Assembly: GCA_003222935.1 (NCBI GenBank)
Contig: QHXL01000040.1
Coordinates: 1 to 7,328 of the forward strand
Length of the DNA: 7,328 nucleotides
From: Acidobacteriota bacterium
GTDB taxonomy: Bacteria > Acidobacteriota > Blastocatellia > Pyrinomonadales > Pyrinomonadaceae
Direction of reading: 5' to 3'
Shown here: positions 1-5,907 of the stretch, piece by piece
Position numbering within the stretch: position 1 is the stretch's first letter
Layout of the letters: every line of letters starts with the position of its first letter
The notes under the pieces: model-generated
What the model saw: only the letters and a program-made list of their open reading frames with translations
The model's database searches: none
Told to the model about the DNA's origin: nothing
Translations under genes and position numbers: made by a program

Positions 1-67
1 GACGCGCCCGTAAAGGCGCGATGATTTGCAGATCGGCCTTAGCCGAATTCGAAGCGATTGAACTCAC
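1..67 (-). CDS. Start of a probable second sugar ABC transporter permease (partial, runs off left edge)
   Basis: A reading frame opens at a GTG (65-67), 10 bp after the stop of the upstream permease, and stays open to the window edge. It encodes about 22 residues beginning (M)SSIASNSAKADLQIIAPL and ending in a basic RAR stretch, which would suit the cytoplasmic N-terminus before a first membrane helix. No strong Shine-Dalgarno is visible; the gene may be translationally coupled to the permease before it. That it is a permease is inferred only from position: importers of this family with one double ATPase often have two consecutive permease genes. It could be another transport or catabolic gene, and the start codon is uncertain. 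Confidence 0.4.
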   Translation of the reverse strand, partial: MSSIASNSAKADLQIIAPLRAR

Positions 68-77
68 TGTTGGGTCA

Positions 78-1058
78 CTATTGAATATTTGTCCGCAAGC
101 CAAAGTCTCCAACATGCGGTTTGGTCAGTCGACCCACGGCGACATCGGAGACGACCGCCGCCAGGATGATTGCTCCCTGGATCGCTTTTTCCCAAAAAGG
201 ATTGATGCCCATAAAAACCAACGCCGTACCTATGGTTCCCAGTAGAGCAACGCCGACCAATGTGCCGAGGATTGATCCGCGTCCACCAGTGATCGCCGTT
301 CCGCCAACAACAACCGCCGCAATCGCCTTCAGTTCAAGACCAATTCCGGCATTGCTAGGGACTATCGAGAAACGCATTGCATTTAATAATGCGGCAACTC
401 CGACAAGCGCCCCCATCAAAACAAAAGTCGAAAAGATAACTCGCTGCGGATTCATTCCCGCCAGACGCGCGGCCTCAGCATCTGAACCGACCGCATAAAT
501 TGAGCGGCCCGCTGAGAGATGACGCAACACCCATCCAAACGCTACCAACACAATCAACGCAGCTCCAATAACAACAACCTGTCCAACCCTCTGGCCCAGA
601 CCAAACCATTGAAAGTTCTGTGGCAGATCCTGAACCCAGGCTCCTTCAGTTATCCAACGCAGACCATCTCGCCAGGCAACCATCAAGGCGAGCGTCACGA
701 CGATTGAAGGCATTCTGAGCCAGGCGACAAATAAACCGCCCACTGCTCCCATCACAGCTCCGGCAGCAACAACGGCGAATAACAACAACACTGAAGGAAC
801 ACCGGTTTTAGCCAACGAGCCCGCGAGGTATGTACAGACAGCGAACTGCGATCCAACCGAGATGTCGATCTGACCAGTAAGAATGATCAAGGTCATTCCT
901 ACGGCGACGATGAGTACGGCGGCGTTGTTCATCGCCAGGTCGCGAAGATTGGCCGGTTGCAGAAACGAGGAGTCAATCACCGCGACAACGATCAGCAGCA
1001 GCAGATACGACGCCGCTACAGACGCTTCTCGTTTGTATTTCGCGAATGAGCTTTTCAT
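78..1058 (-). CDS. Sugar ABC transporter permease, RbsC/BPD_transp_2 family
   Basis: Encodes 326 residues, the usual size for an inner-membrane permease of the ribose/rhamnose/AI-2 (CUT2) importer class. It would form the translocation channel with the ATPase two genes upstream. Family features seen: a basic N-terminus (KSSFAKYKR), a first hydrophobic helix at about 15-30, the TGQIDISVGS motif at 61-70 after the second hydrophobic segment, the cytoplasmic coupling segment AVGSDAEAARLAGMN at 189-203, and the conserved glycine-rich stretch AVVVGGTAITGGRGS at 248-262. Several further hydrophobic segments fit about ten membrane helices. The ATG directly abuts the cupin TAG stop with no bases between, and only a weak GAAG lies upstream, which suggests translational coupling. 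The substrate cannot be determined; the two-permease context favours the Rha/Lsr/Ytf subgroup over ribose. Confidence 0.93.
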   Translation of the reverse strand: MKSSFAKYKREASVAASYLLLLIVVAVIDSSFLQPANLRDLAMNNAAVLIVAVGMTLIILTGQIDISVGSQFAVCTYLAGSLAKTGVPSVLLLFAVVAAGAVMGAVGGLFVAWLRMPSIVVTLALMVAWRDGLRWITEGAWVQDLPQNFQWFGLGQRVGQVVVIGAALIVLVAFGWVLRHLSAGRSIYAVGSDAEAARLAGMNPQRVIFSTFVLMGALVGVAALLNAMRFSIVPSNAGIGLELKAIAAVVVGGTAITGGRGSILGTLVGVALLGTIGTALVFMGINPFWEKAIQGAIILAAVVSDVAVGRLTKPHVGDFGLRTNIQ

Positions 1059-1505
1059 CTACGGCTTCTTCAACATACCTGGCGAGTACCACTTGATGAC
1101 GAAATAAGTAGCTGGAGTTGAACCTACGTTGCGAACACCGTGCATCTGATTCGACGCCTGGAAAATTATTGAACCTGGTCCGGCCCGTTTCACTTCACCA
1201 TTCTGTACTGACTCCAATGTGCCTTCCTTAACTATCATCAACTCTTCTTCCGGGTGAGAGTGCGCCGCATGCGGGGCCTCGCCAACCTTGAGCGTGGTGA
1301 CGTGACATTCGAGTTGGTCGAGAGTTGCAGTTGGTCCCTTAAAGAAATCACGTGTCGCGCCAGTCTTGGTTTCCGTGACTGCGATTTTCTCCCAATCAAA
1401 CACAGCTGACGTCATCAGTGTTTTATTTGATTGGGCAAGGGCGACGATTCCAAATGTTACACAACAACTGATTGCCGCTATCAAAACATCTCGCCTGGAA
1501 ATCAT
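1059..1505 (-). CDS. Exported cupin-domain protein inside the transporter operon
   Basis: A single-domain cupin of 148 residues. The start is placed at the second in-frame ATG (1503-1505), because a GGAGG sits 8 bp before it and the earlier ATG at 1520 overlaps that Shine-Dalgarno. The N-terminus MISRRDVLIAA followed by a hydrophobic run to about residue 24 (ALA-QS) looks like a Tat-type signal peptide with a likely cleavage site. Cupin motif 1 is complete: G75, H82, H84, E88, G95. Motif 2 has G111, H122 and N126 but lacks the usual PxG. H82, H84, E88 and H122 are the expected metal ligands, so a metal-binding periplasmic protein is likely. Its reaction is unknown; sugar-related isomerase, lyase or ligand-binding roles are all possible. 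Its place between ATPase and permease, abutting the permease start, implies co-expression with the importer. Confidence 0.88.
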   Translation of the reverse strand: MISRRDVLIAAISCCVTFGIVALAQSNKTLMTSAVFDWEKIAVTETKTGATRDFFKGPTATLDQLECHVTTLKVGEAPHAAHSHPEEELMIVKEGTLESVQNGEVKRAGPGSIIFQASNQMHGVRNVGSTPATYFVIKWYSPGMLKKP

Positions 1506-1513
1506 TTCAAGAA

Positions 1514-1518
1514 CCTCC
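1514..1518 (-). promoter_or_regulatory. Ribosome binding site deciding the cupin start
   Basis: GGAGG on the minus strand with an 8-bp spacer to the ATG at 1505. It overlaps the upstream in-frame ATG (1518-1520), which therefore cannot use it. Its 5' side lies right against the repeat arm ending at 1521, so folding of that repeat in the mRNA could affect access to the site. Confidence 0.75.
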
Positions 1519-1520
1519 AT

Positions 1521-1653
1521 GAGCGTGTAGCACAGACTTCAGTCTGTGTATTCCACAAATTGAAACCTGCGAGCACATACGTACCGAAGTCTGTCTATTT
1601 TCAAAACCCAATCTTAGCGAGCATACACAGACTGAAGACTGTGCTACTCGCTC
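1521..1653 (-). repeat. BIME-like pair of inverted palindromic units between ATPase and cupin
   Basis: Two 30-bp arms, 1521-1550 and 1624-1653, are reverse complements at 28 of 30 positions, with 73 bp between them. Each arm is itself palindromic: the left holds CACAGACT-TC-AGTCTGTG (1531-1548), the right CACAG/CTGTG around ACTGAAGA (1627-1644). The right unit is also framed by AGCGAG (1616-1621) and CTCGCT (1647-1652), so alone it can form a roughly 37-nt hairpin. A degenerate third copy (GAAGTCTGT, 1586-1594) lies in the spacer. This is the architecture of REP units in opposite orientation. The right arm overlaps two bases of the ATPase TGA (1652-1654), and the left arm ends three bases before the cupin Shine-Dalgarno. 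No T-tract follows, so a classical intrinsic terminator is unlikely; mRNA stabilisation or tuning is possible. Confidence 0.85.
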
Positions 1654-3163
1654 AGGCAACTAACTCGTGATGGCCCAGGGCAAGCGACATAATGTTTTGC
1701 TGAGTCGCCTCTGCGCGCGAAAGAATTCCGGCGATGGTTCCCTGCCGCATAACAACCACTCGATCACTCATTCCAAGGATTTCCGGTAACTCGGAAGAGA
1801 TCATTAAGATTGCTGTTCCGCGTGCGGCTAACTCACCCATCAACGAATGAATCTCGGCTTTGGCGCCCACGTCGATTCCCTGTGTTGGCTCATCAAGAAT
1901 TAGTACCCGCGGCTTTATCTCCAGCCATCGACTCAGCGCCACCTTTTGCTGATTGCCACCAGAGAGCGTCGTTACAGGTGCAAAAAGCGAGGGAGTTTTG
2001 ATCGCAAAGCGTCGCACATAATCCGTCGCGATGGTGCGTTCCTTATTCGAATCGAACGAAAACCAGGTTGCGAGTTTATTTAACGAGGCTAGTGTCACAT
2101 TGGCATCGATCGGCATCTCTAGAACAACGCCGTGTCGACGTCGATCCTCGGGCAGATAGGCGATACCCAACTCGATAGCGTCGGCTGGTTGCTGAATAAC
2201 AACTTTCTTGTCTCCCAATCTGATCTCACCCGAGTCAGCTACTTCAAGACCGAAAATTGTGCGAGCCAGCTGCGTGCGACCTGCGCCAACCAGACCGGCG
2301 AGGCCGACAATTTCTCCCGCACGAACAGCGAGATCAATTCCATTCACTCCGTTTGCGCGGCAACCTACTCCGCGCAACTCCAACACAGTGGCGCCCTGTT
2401 CGGTATCAACTTTCGGAAAGACCGCCGACAACTCGCGACCAACCATCAACCGGATTAATTCCTGACGCTCAATTCCCGCCATTGGTCGAGTGTCGACATA
2501 AGAACCGTCTCGCAAGACCGTTACGCGATCGGCCAGGATCGACAACTCTTCAAGTCGATGGGAGATGTAGATAATCCCCACTCCGCTTTCGCGCAGCTTC
2601 GCAATCACACGATAAAGATTTTGAGTTTCCTCTTCGGCGAGCGATGCAGTCGGCTCATCCATGATCAGCACTCGAGCATTTGCCCCGAGTGCACGAGCGA
2701 TCTCAATCAACTGCTGCTCGGGCATGCTGAGTTCGCGAACTTCCCGATCGGGATCTATGTTCGAACCAACTTGTTCAAGTAAGGAAGCCGCGCGCGCTCG
2801 TCTCTGTTTCCAATCTATCCGGCGAAAGGAACCGGAACCTTCAAGACCGATTGAAATGTTCTCGGCGACGGATAGTTCCGGGAAAAGTGCCGGCTGCTGA
2901 TAGATTGCGGCAATCCCGTTGGCCTTCGCCTGCGCTGGGGAATTGCCCGTCACAACTTTGCCATCGAGTTCGATTTCGCCACTGTCAGCTTGAACCGCCC
3001 CGGTAATGATCTTGATCAGGGTCGACTTCCCTGCACCGTTTTCGCCGATCAGCGCGTGAACCTCACCCGCACGCAATTCAAACGACACATCACGAAGCGC
3101 GTCGACGCCATCGTAAGACTTGTAAATATTTCGGGCGCGAAGAACGGTTTGATGAGTCGTCAT
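1652..3163 (-). CDS. Sugar ABC transporter ATP-binding protein, RbsA/MglA family with two fused ATPase domains
   Basis: Encodes 503 residues, the standard length for the tandem nucleotide-binding subunit of CUT2 importers, which powers uptake from the cytoplasmic face. First domain: Walker A GENGAGKST (40-48), signature LSMPEQQ (145-151, a variant of LSGGQ), Walker B VLIMDEPTAS (165-174), switch H202. Second domain: degenerate Walker A GLVGAGRTQ (290-298) with Arg in place of the catalytic Lys, signature LSGGNQQ (400-406), Walker B VLILDEPTQG (420-429), and SELPE after it instead of the switch His. This asymmetry, with one competent and one impaired site, is typical of the family and not a defect. 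PALFPELSVAEN (91-102) and HGVVLEMPI (344-352) resemble what I recall of rhamnose/AI-2 type ATPases, but the substrate remains unproven. Only a weak ribosome binding site is seen before the ATG. The regulator lies 112 bp upstream. Confidence 0.96.
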   Translation of the reverse strand: MTTHQTVLRARNIYKSYDGVDALRDVSFELRAGEVHALIGENGAGKSTLIKIITGAVQADSGEIELDGKVVTGNSPAQAKANGIAAIYQQPALFPELSVAENISIGLEGSGSFRRIDWKQRRARAASLLEQVGSNIDPDREVRELSMPEQQLIEIARALGANARVLIMDEPTASLAEEETQNLYRVIAKLRESGVGIIYISHRLEELSILADRVTVLRDGSYVDTRPMAGIERQELIRLMVGRELSAVFPKVDTEQGATVLELRGVGCRANGVNGIDLAVRAGEIVGLAGLVGAGRTQLARTIFGLEVADSGEIRLGDKKVVIQQPADAIELGIAYLPEDRRRHGVVLEMPIDANVTLASLNKLATWFSFDSNKERTIATDYVRRFAIKTPSLFAPVTTLSGGNQQKVALSRWLEIKPRVLILDEPTQGIDVGAKAEIHSLMGELAARGTAILMISSELPEILGMSDRVVVMRQGTIAGILSRAEATQQNIMSLALGHHELVA

Positions 3164-3216
3164 TTGTCTTGGTGAAGAACTAATGGAGCCCGAATAACCA
3201 AACCGAAAAGTAATTC

Positions 3217-3297
3217 AGCCGCTGATGTACGCAGATTCATTACGAAGACATTCAAACCGTCTTCAGTGTCTACGTTTAACTGCGTCCATCTGCGGCT
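3217..3297. repeat. Imperfect inverted repeat overlapping the 3' end of the regulator gene
   Basis: The arm at 3217-3235 (AGCCGCTGATGTACGCAGA) and the reverse complement of 3279-3297 match at 16 of 19 positions. An inner hairpin GAAGAC (3244-3249) / GTCTTC (3259-3264) sits between them. The right arm lies inside the regulator coding region and encodes its last residues; the stop codon (3276-3278) is the next codon. The unit resembles a CGCAGAT-type dispersed repeat I recall from intergenic regions of related genomes, but copies elsewhere cannot be seen here. The rest of the 112-bp spacer (3164-3275) shows no convincing promoter or T-tract terminator. Confidence 0.75.
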
Positions 3298-3956
3298 TCT
3301 TCGGCGAACAGCAACAAAACCATATCGTCTTTCCAATTAATCAAGGACTCTTTGAACATCTCGCGCAGCTCAACTCCGCTTATCGTAGGCATTGCATCGA
3401 CAATCTTCGCATGCATGCACGCGCTATTAACGTACGACGCTTGTTGCCTGCTGGTCTGCATGAGAAAGAATGCGAACAGAGGAACTACCAGACGCTCGAG
3501 GGCGTCTACTAAATAAGGATTGCCTGAAAGACTCCAAATTTTCCGGTGGAACGCCAGGTCGCCTTCGTAGAACTGCGGCAGATCCAGCGCTTTTGCTGCG
3601 TCGGACATCTTGCGAATTTCGTGACGCAGACTTTCCAGGTCAGCTTCAGTCGCGTGCTCTTTGGCCCACTCGATGGCGAGTGCTTCCAACTCAACCCGGA
3701 GGGCAAAAATATGTCGGACATCGGCTGGGGAGAGCGTTGTTACCGTCGTGCCTTTGTACGGAGTTCGCTGAACAAATCCCTGGTGCTCAAGTTCGATCAG
3801 AGCTTCCCTAATTAGCGGAACGCCGGCCCCGAGTTGTTGCGCGATCTTGCTTTCTACGATCGAAGCGCCGGGTGCAATGGTGCCGGACAGAATCGCTTCC
3901 TTCATTGCTCTGACGACCTGATCCCTCTTAGAGATCGGCTGAATCAGTTCCAGCAT
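3276..3956 (-). CDS. GntR-family transcriptional regulator, FadR/FCD subfamily
   Basis: The start is set at the ATG at 3954-3956, giving 226 residues, because AGGAGG lies 8 bp upstream. A further in-frame extension to 3992 has no such site. Residues about 7-73 form a GntR winged helix (VVRAMKEAILSGTIAPG, then the recognition segment and the wing QRTPYKGTTVTTLS). The rest is an all-helical FCD ligand-binding domain. Expected metal ligands D133, H137 and H182 are present, but the fourth His position appears to be S204 (MFKESL). The recognition helix reads LGAGVPLIREAL where the family usually has VSRTPVREAL, so the Arg that normally contacts DNA is missing. FCD regulators usually respond to sugar acids, organic acids or acyl-CoA and control neighbouring catabolic genes, so this one probably controls the importer. 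The final residues AADGRS come from a repeat arm. Confidence 0.93.
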   Translation of the reverse strand: MLELIQPISKRDQVVRAMKEAILSGTIAPGASIVESKIAQQLGAGVPLIREALIELEHQGFVQRTPYKGTTVTTLSPADVRHIFALRVELEALAIEWAKEHATEADLESLRHEIRKMSDAAKALDLPQFYEGDLAFHRKIWSLSGNPYLVDALERLVVPLFAFFLMQTSRQQASYVNSACMHAKIVDAMPTISGVELREMFKESLINWKDDMVLLLFAEEAADGRS

Positions 3957-3964
3957 ATGCCGGT

Positions 3965-3970
3965 CCTCCT
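3965..3970 (-). promoter_or_regulatory. Ribosome binding site deciding the regulator start
   Basis: A full AGGAGG consensus on the minus strand, 8 bp before the ATG at 3956. It supports a start 12 codons downstream of the longest open frame, and lies about 30 bp after the stop of the small upstream gene. Confidence 0.8.
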
Positions 3971-4001
3971 GGCCGATAAGCCCAACAAGCAAAAACCCAA
4001 A

Positions 4002-4244
4002 CTATTTCTTTGTGTAACGTTTTGAGAATAACACCGACCGGCGATGCTCAGGACACGCCAGACTGAGGACGGTGTGATTTACCGAAACCAAAAAATCGGA
4101 AGGTTGCCCTTTGAATCTCCCGGTCAGAGGAAACTCACTGAGGTATTCAATAATGTCGTCGCGTACCAAGCCCCAAAACTGGCGCGGTGAGATCCAAACA
4201 TTCCCTTCGTAACACACAACTTTTGCTGAATGTTTGCTGGACAC
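4002..4244 (-). CDS. Small hypothetical protein (80 aa) upstream of the regulator
   Basis: I do not recognise this protein. It starts at GTG (4242-4244) with GGGAGG 5 bp upstream, one of the best ribosome binding sites in the window, and ends 45 bp before the regulator ATG, so the two are likely co-transcribed. It has no signal peptide or membrane segment. The core VWISPRQFWGLVRDDIIEY (about 16-34) is rich in aromatic and charged residues and looks like a real folded protein. The C-terminal part has a His/Cys cluster (H57, C64, H67) and a basic end (KRYTKK). It might be a small DNA- or metal-binding partner of the regulator, but that is a guess. Bases 4058-4076 resemble a neighbouring palindromic repeat unit, so part of the tail could be repeat-derived. 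It could also be a non-functional frame. Confidence 0.6.
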   Translation of the reverse strand: MSSKHSAKVVCYEGNVWISPRQFWGLVRDDIIEYLSEFPLTGRFKGQPSDFLVSVNHTVLSLACPEHRRSVLFSKRYTKK

Positions 4245-4249
4245 ACGTA

Positions 4250-4255
4250 CCTCCC
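4250..4255 (-). promoter_or_regulatory. Ribosome binding site of the 80-aa gene
   Basis: GGGAGG on the minus strand with a 5-bp spacer to the GTG at 4244. This is the main evidence that the small frame is translated and that the non-ATG start is used. Confidence 0.65.
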
Positions 4256-4349
4256 AGAATGGCCCGAGTTGGGAATCTCCTTACGGAGCGGTTAAGTTTT
4301 TAAAGGACTGTCTTTTGTACTGACGGGTTAGGACTTTTACGGACGGCGC

Positions 4350-4379
4350 AGTATACACAACAACATTCTGAGATTACAA
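4350..4379 (-). promoter_or_regulatory. Putative sigma70-type promoter of the regulator/transporter operon
   Basis: On the minus strand TTGTAA (4374-4379) and TATACT (4350-4355) are separated by 18 bp, close to the -35/-10 consensus and spacing. Transcription would begin near 4342, leaving a leader of about 98 nt before the GTG at 4244. The -10 overlaps the palindrome GTATAC (4351-4356). GntR-type operators often have a GT...AC core, so autoregulation is conceivable. This is read by eye only; chance matches of this quality are common. Confidence 0.35.
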
Positions 4380-4416
4380 GATCATATTAGAATCTTCTGA
4401 GAGGGGGAGCCAAGCA

Positions 4417-4543
4417 TTTCCAGATCTCATTTGACATTTTTCAGATGGCAGTTGAATTGGGCGGCGGACACAGTTAGCCCCAAACTAGCGACCTAAACAG
4501 ACAAAGAACTGAAAACTGAATACTGTCAAATGAGATCTGGAAA
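4417..4543. repeat. 20-bp perfect inverted repeat enclosing 87 bp (MITE-like or structured RNA)
   Basis: The arm at 4417-4436 and the arm at 4524-4543 are exact reverse complements over 20 bp (TTTCCAGATCTCATTTGACA). The similarity continues outward for a few bases with a one-base gap. The 127-bp total would fit a small non-autonomous element, but I see no target-site duplication and no transposase. It starts 21 bp after the oxidoreductase stop, so in that transcript it could also act as a 3' hairpin. Whether other copies exist cannot be judged from one window. Confidence 0.8.
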
Positions 4544-4564
4544 ATGATTCTCACTTCGGACTCC

Positions 4565-5863
4565 CTAAGTACTACTTGGTCCGGGAATCTCCAATCGAGT
4601 CCCCTTCTCGGCGGAGACGTTACCGGTCAAAATCGCCACCGCTGACGCCATTGCCTTCTCGCCGCCGCAGCGAACGGGAGCTCCTGTTCTGATGGAAGTG
4701 CAGAATTCGGCGATCTCGTTTTGATAAGAAATGCCTTTGTTCACAATGCTCTCTCCCATGTTCACCGTTCTTTGAGTCGCTCCAGCTGGCTGACTGGCTG
4801 AACTGTCAGCCACTGGACTTGGACCCTGCCTGCTTACCTCAACCCTGGTATTTGCCGGAGCTCCGTCGCCTTCATGGAATAGATAAGCTTCCAACTCGCG
4901 AGTCATGATGAGCGTACCTTTGGTTCCCATAAACATTTCGTAGTTCTCATCGAACGCATTCGATTGAATGCTTGAAAACGTCGCGGTTCGGTCTCCCGGG
5001 TAATTAAACGTCGCGTAGACGTGATCCGCCACTTCGCGACCATCCTTGTAACGATAGATTCCCGAGCTCACGTAGACGCCCGTTGGGTGAGAATCAAAGA
5101 ACCAACTTGCGGCGGTCACCTGGTGACTACCGAGTTCACACAACAATCCTTCCGAGTACTTCTTGTACATGCGCCAGTTCAGCAAGTGTTCCCAATCAGG
5201 GTAACCCCAGCGGCTCGGATCAAAATTAGCAGCCGGCGTCTCCTCAGTTTTTCTCCACGTAGCGTTGCGGTGCCAGGCCAAGCGCGCGTGGTAAACGTCT
5301 CCCAGCAACCCTTGCTTGATGATGTTCGTATACGCAGCCTGGTAGATCGGGTTGTAGTAACGCTGATAACCGATCTCGAGAACACGATTGTTTTTCTTCG
5401 CTGCGTCGATCATCGACTGACATTCAGCCGCACTCTTGGCCATCATCTTTTCGCAGAGCACATGCTTGCCTGCGTTGAGTGCCCCGACGGCGATTGGTGC
5501 GTGCATCCAGAGAGGCGTGGCGATATGCACGGCTTCGAGATCTTCCTTCTGAAGCATCTCCTCCCAGTTGTCGTACTCGTTCGGCTTGGGCCAACCCTTC
5601 TTAACCATCGCATCAACCTGCGCAGCACGACGTTTCGGATTCAGATCGCACAAAGCTTTTAAGTCGCAGAACTCTTTCTGGTACTGAGCGAGCAATCCTT
5701 TCCCCATGTCGCCCGTACCAACCAGAGCGATCTTGACTGGGCCACCTTTTACGGGCCCACGAGTGATCGCCGCGCCGCCCAGCGCAACGAGCGCGGGAAC
5801 CCCGGCAACAGCTTTAAGAAAGTTTCTGCGCCCGACAGTTTTTTGCTCTTCAGTAAGGTTCAT
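4565..5863 (-). CDS. Gfo/Idh/MocA-family oxidoreductase with Tat signal
   Basis: Encodes 432 residues. The start is supported by AAGGAG 7 bp before the [14 protein letters not shown] (11-21) followed by a hydrophobic alanine/glycine/valine stretch is a Tat signal, so the folded, cofactor-loaded enzyme is probably exported. The Rossmann fold begins at [11 protein letters not shown] (44-54) with G49, G51 and G54 for NAD(P) binding. ATPLWMHAP (115-123) and CEKMMAK (137-143) match the conserved dinucleotide-domain motifs; K139 is the likely catalytic Lys, with Met where most relatives have Pro. The C-terminal sheet domain contains ELGSHQ (243-248), with H247 at the usual catalytic His position. 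Such enzymes oxidise or reduce hydroxyls of sugars or inositols; exported ones may work with a tightly held cofactor on glycosides. The substrate is unknown. It is flanked by repeats on both sides and is probably its own transcription unit, though a sugar role fits the neighbouring importer. Confidence 0.94.
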   Translation of the reverse strand: MNLTEEQKTVGRRNFLKAVAGVPALVALGGAAITRGPVKGGPVKIALVGTGDMGKGLLAQYQKEFCDLKALCDLNPKRRAAQVDAMVKKGWPKPNEYDNWEEMLQKEDLEAVHIATPLWMHAPIAVGALNAGKHVLCEKMMAKSAAECQSMIDAAKKNNRVLEIGYQRYYNPIYQAAYTNIIKQGLLGDVYHARLAWHRNATWRKTEETPAANFDPSRWGYPDWEHLLNWRMYKKYSEGLLCELGSHQVTAASWFFDSHPTGVYVSSGIYRYKDGREVADHVYATFNYPGDRTATFSSIQSNAFDENYEMFMGTKGTLIMTRELEAYLFHEGDGAPANTRVEVSRQGPSPVADSSASQPAGATQRTVNMGESIVNKGISYQNEIAEFCTSIRTGAPVRCGGEKAMASAVAILTGNVSAEKGTRLEIPGPSST

Positions 5864-5870
5864 AACTCAA

Positions 5871-5876
5871 CTCCTT
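5871..5876 (-). promoter_or_regulatory. Ribosome binding site of the oxidoreductase
   Basis: AAGGAG on the minus strand, 7 bp before the ATG at 5863. It confirms that the twin-arginine N-terminus is part of the translated protein. Confidence 0.75.
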
Positions 5877-5888
5877 CAATAGGTATTT

Positions 5889-5907
5889 CTCTGTGTATCC
5901 TCTGTGT
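5889..5907 (+). repeat. Short direct repeat CTCTGTGT x2
   Basis: CTCTGTGT occurs at 5889-5896 and 5900-5907, an 11-bp period. The second copy runs into the left arm of the long inverted repeat, and a near copy (CTCTTGTGTCTC on the minus strand, 6029-6040) flanks the other arm, so the inverted repeat continues outward with a one-base gap. Confidence 0.6.

Larger units (their letters stand above)
4245..4564. other. 320-bp non-coding gap between the oxidoreductase and the regulator operon
   Basis: I see no supported gene in this stretch on either strand. From right to left it holds a long inverted repeat (4417-4543), a putative minus-strand promoter (4350-4379), a possible leader of about 100 nt with a short CTCC-TTAC-GGAG palindrome (4277-4288), and the ribosome binding site of the 80-aa gene. 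An ACTGAA tandem of about 7-bp period (4508-4521) lies inside the inverted repeat. No T-tract terminator is evident for the oxidoreductase. Confidence 0.7.

Noticed and set aside
290..298. Arg for Lys in the second Walker A of the ATPase as a possible inactivating mutation (residue numbers given)
   Set aside because: The degenerate second Walker A (GLVGAGRT) is standard for RbsA/MglA-type tandem ATPases.
1521..1653. CRISPR array from recurring CACAGACT units
   Set aside because: There are only two or three units, in inverted orientation, without regular spacers or cas genes.
2132..2458. Overlapping plus-strand open frames across the ATPase
   Set aside because: They are antisense to conserved ATPase motifs and show no protein family features.
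3957..3992. 12-codon N-terminal extension of the GntR regulator
   Set aside because: The consensus AGGAGG lies within this extension and is spaced correctly for the ATG at 3956; the extra residues are not part of the winged-helix domain.
5021..5662. 213-codon open frame on the plus strand
   Set aside because: It lies wholly inside the well-supported Gfo/Idh/MocA gene on the other strand, has no ribosome binding site or recognisable domain, and is rich in residues expected from antisense reading.
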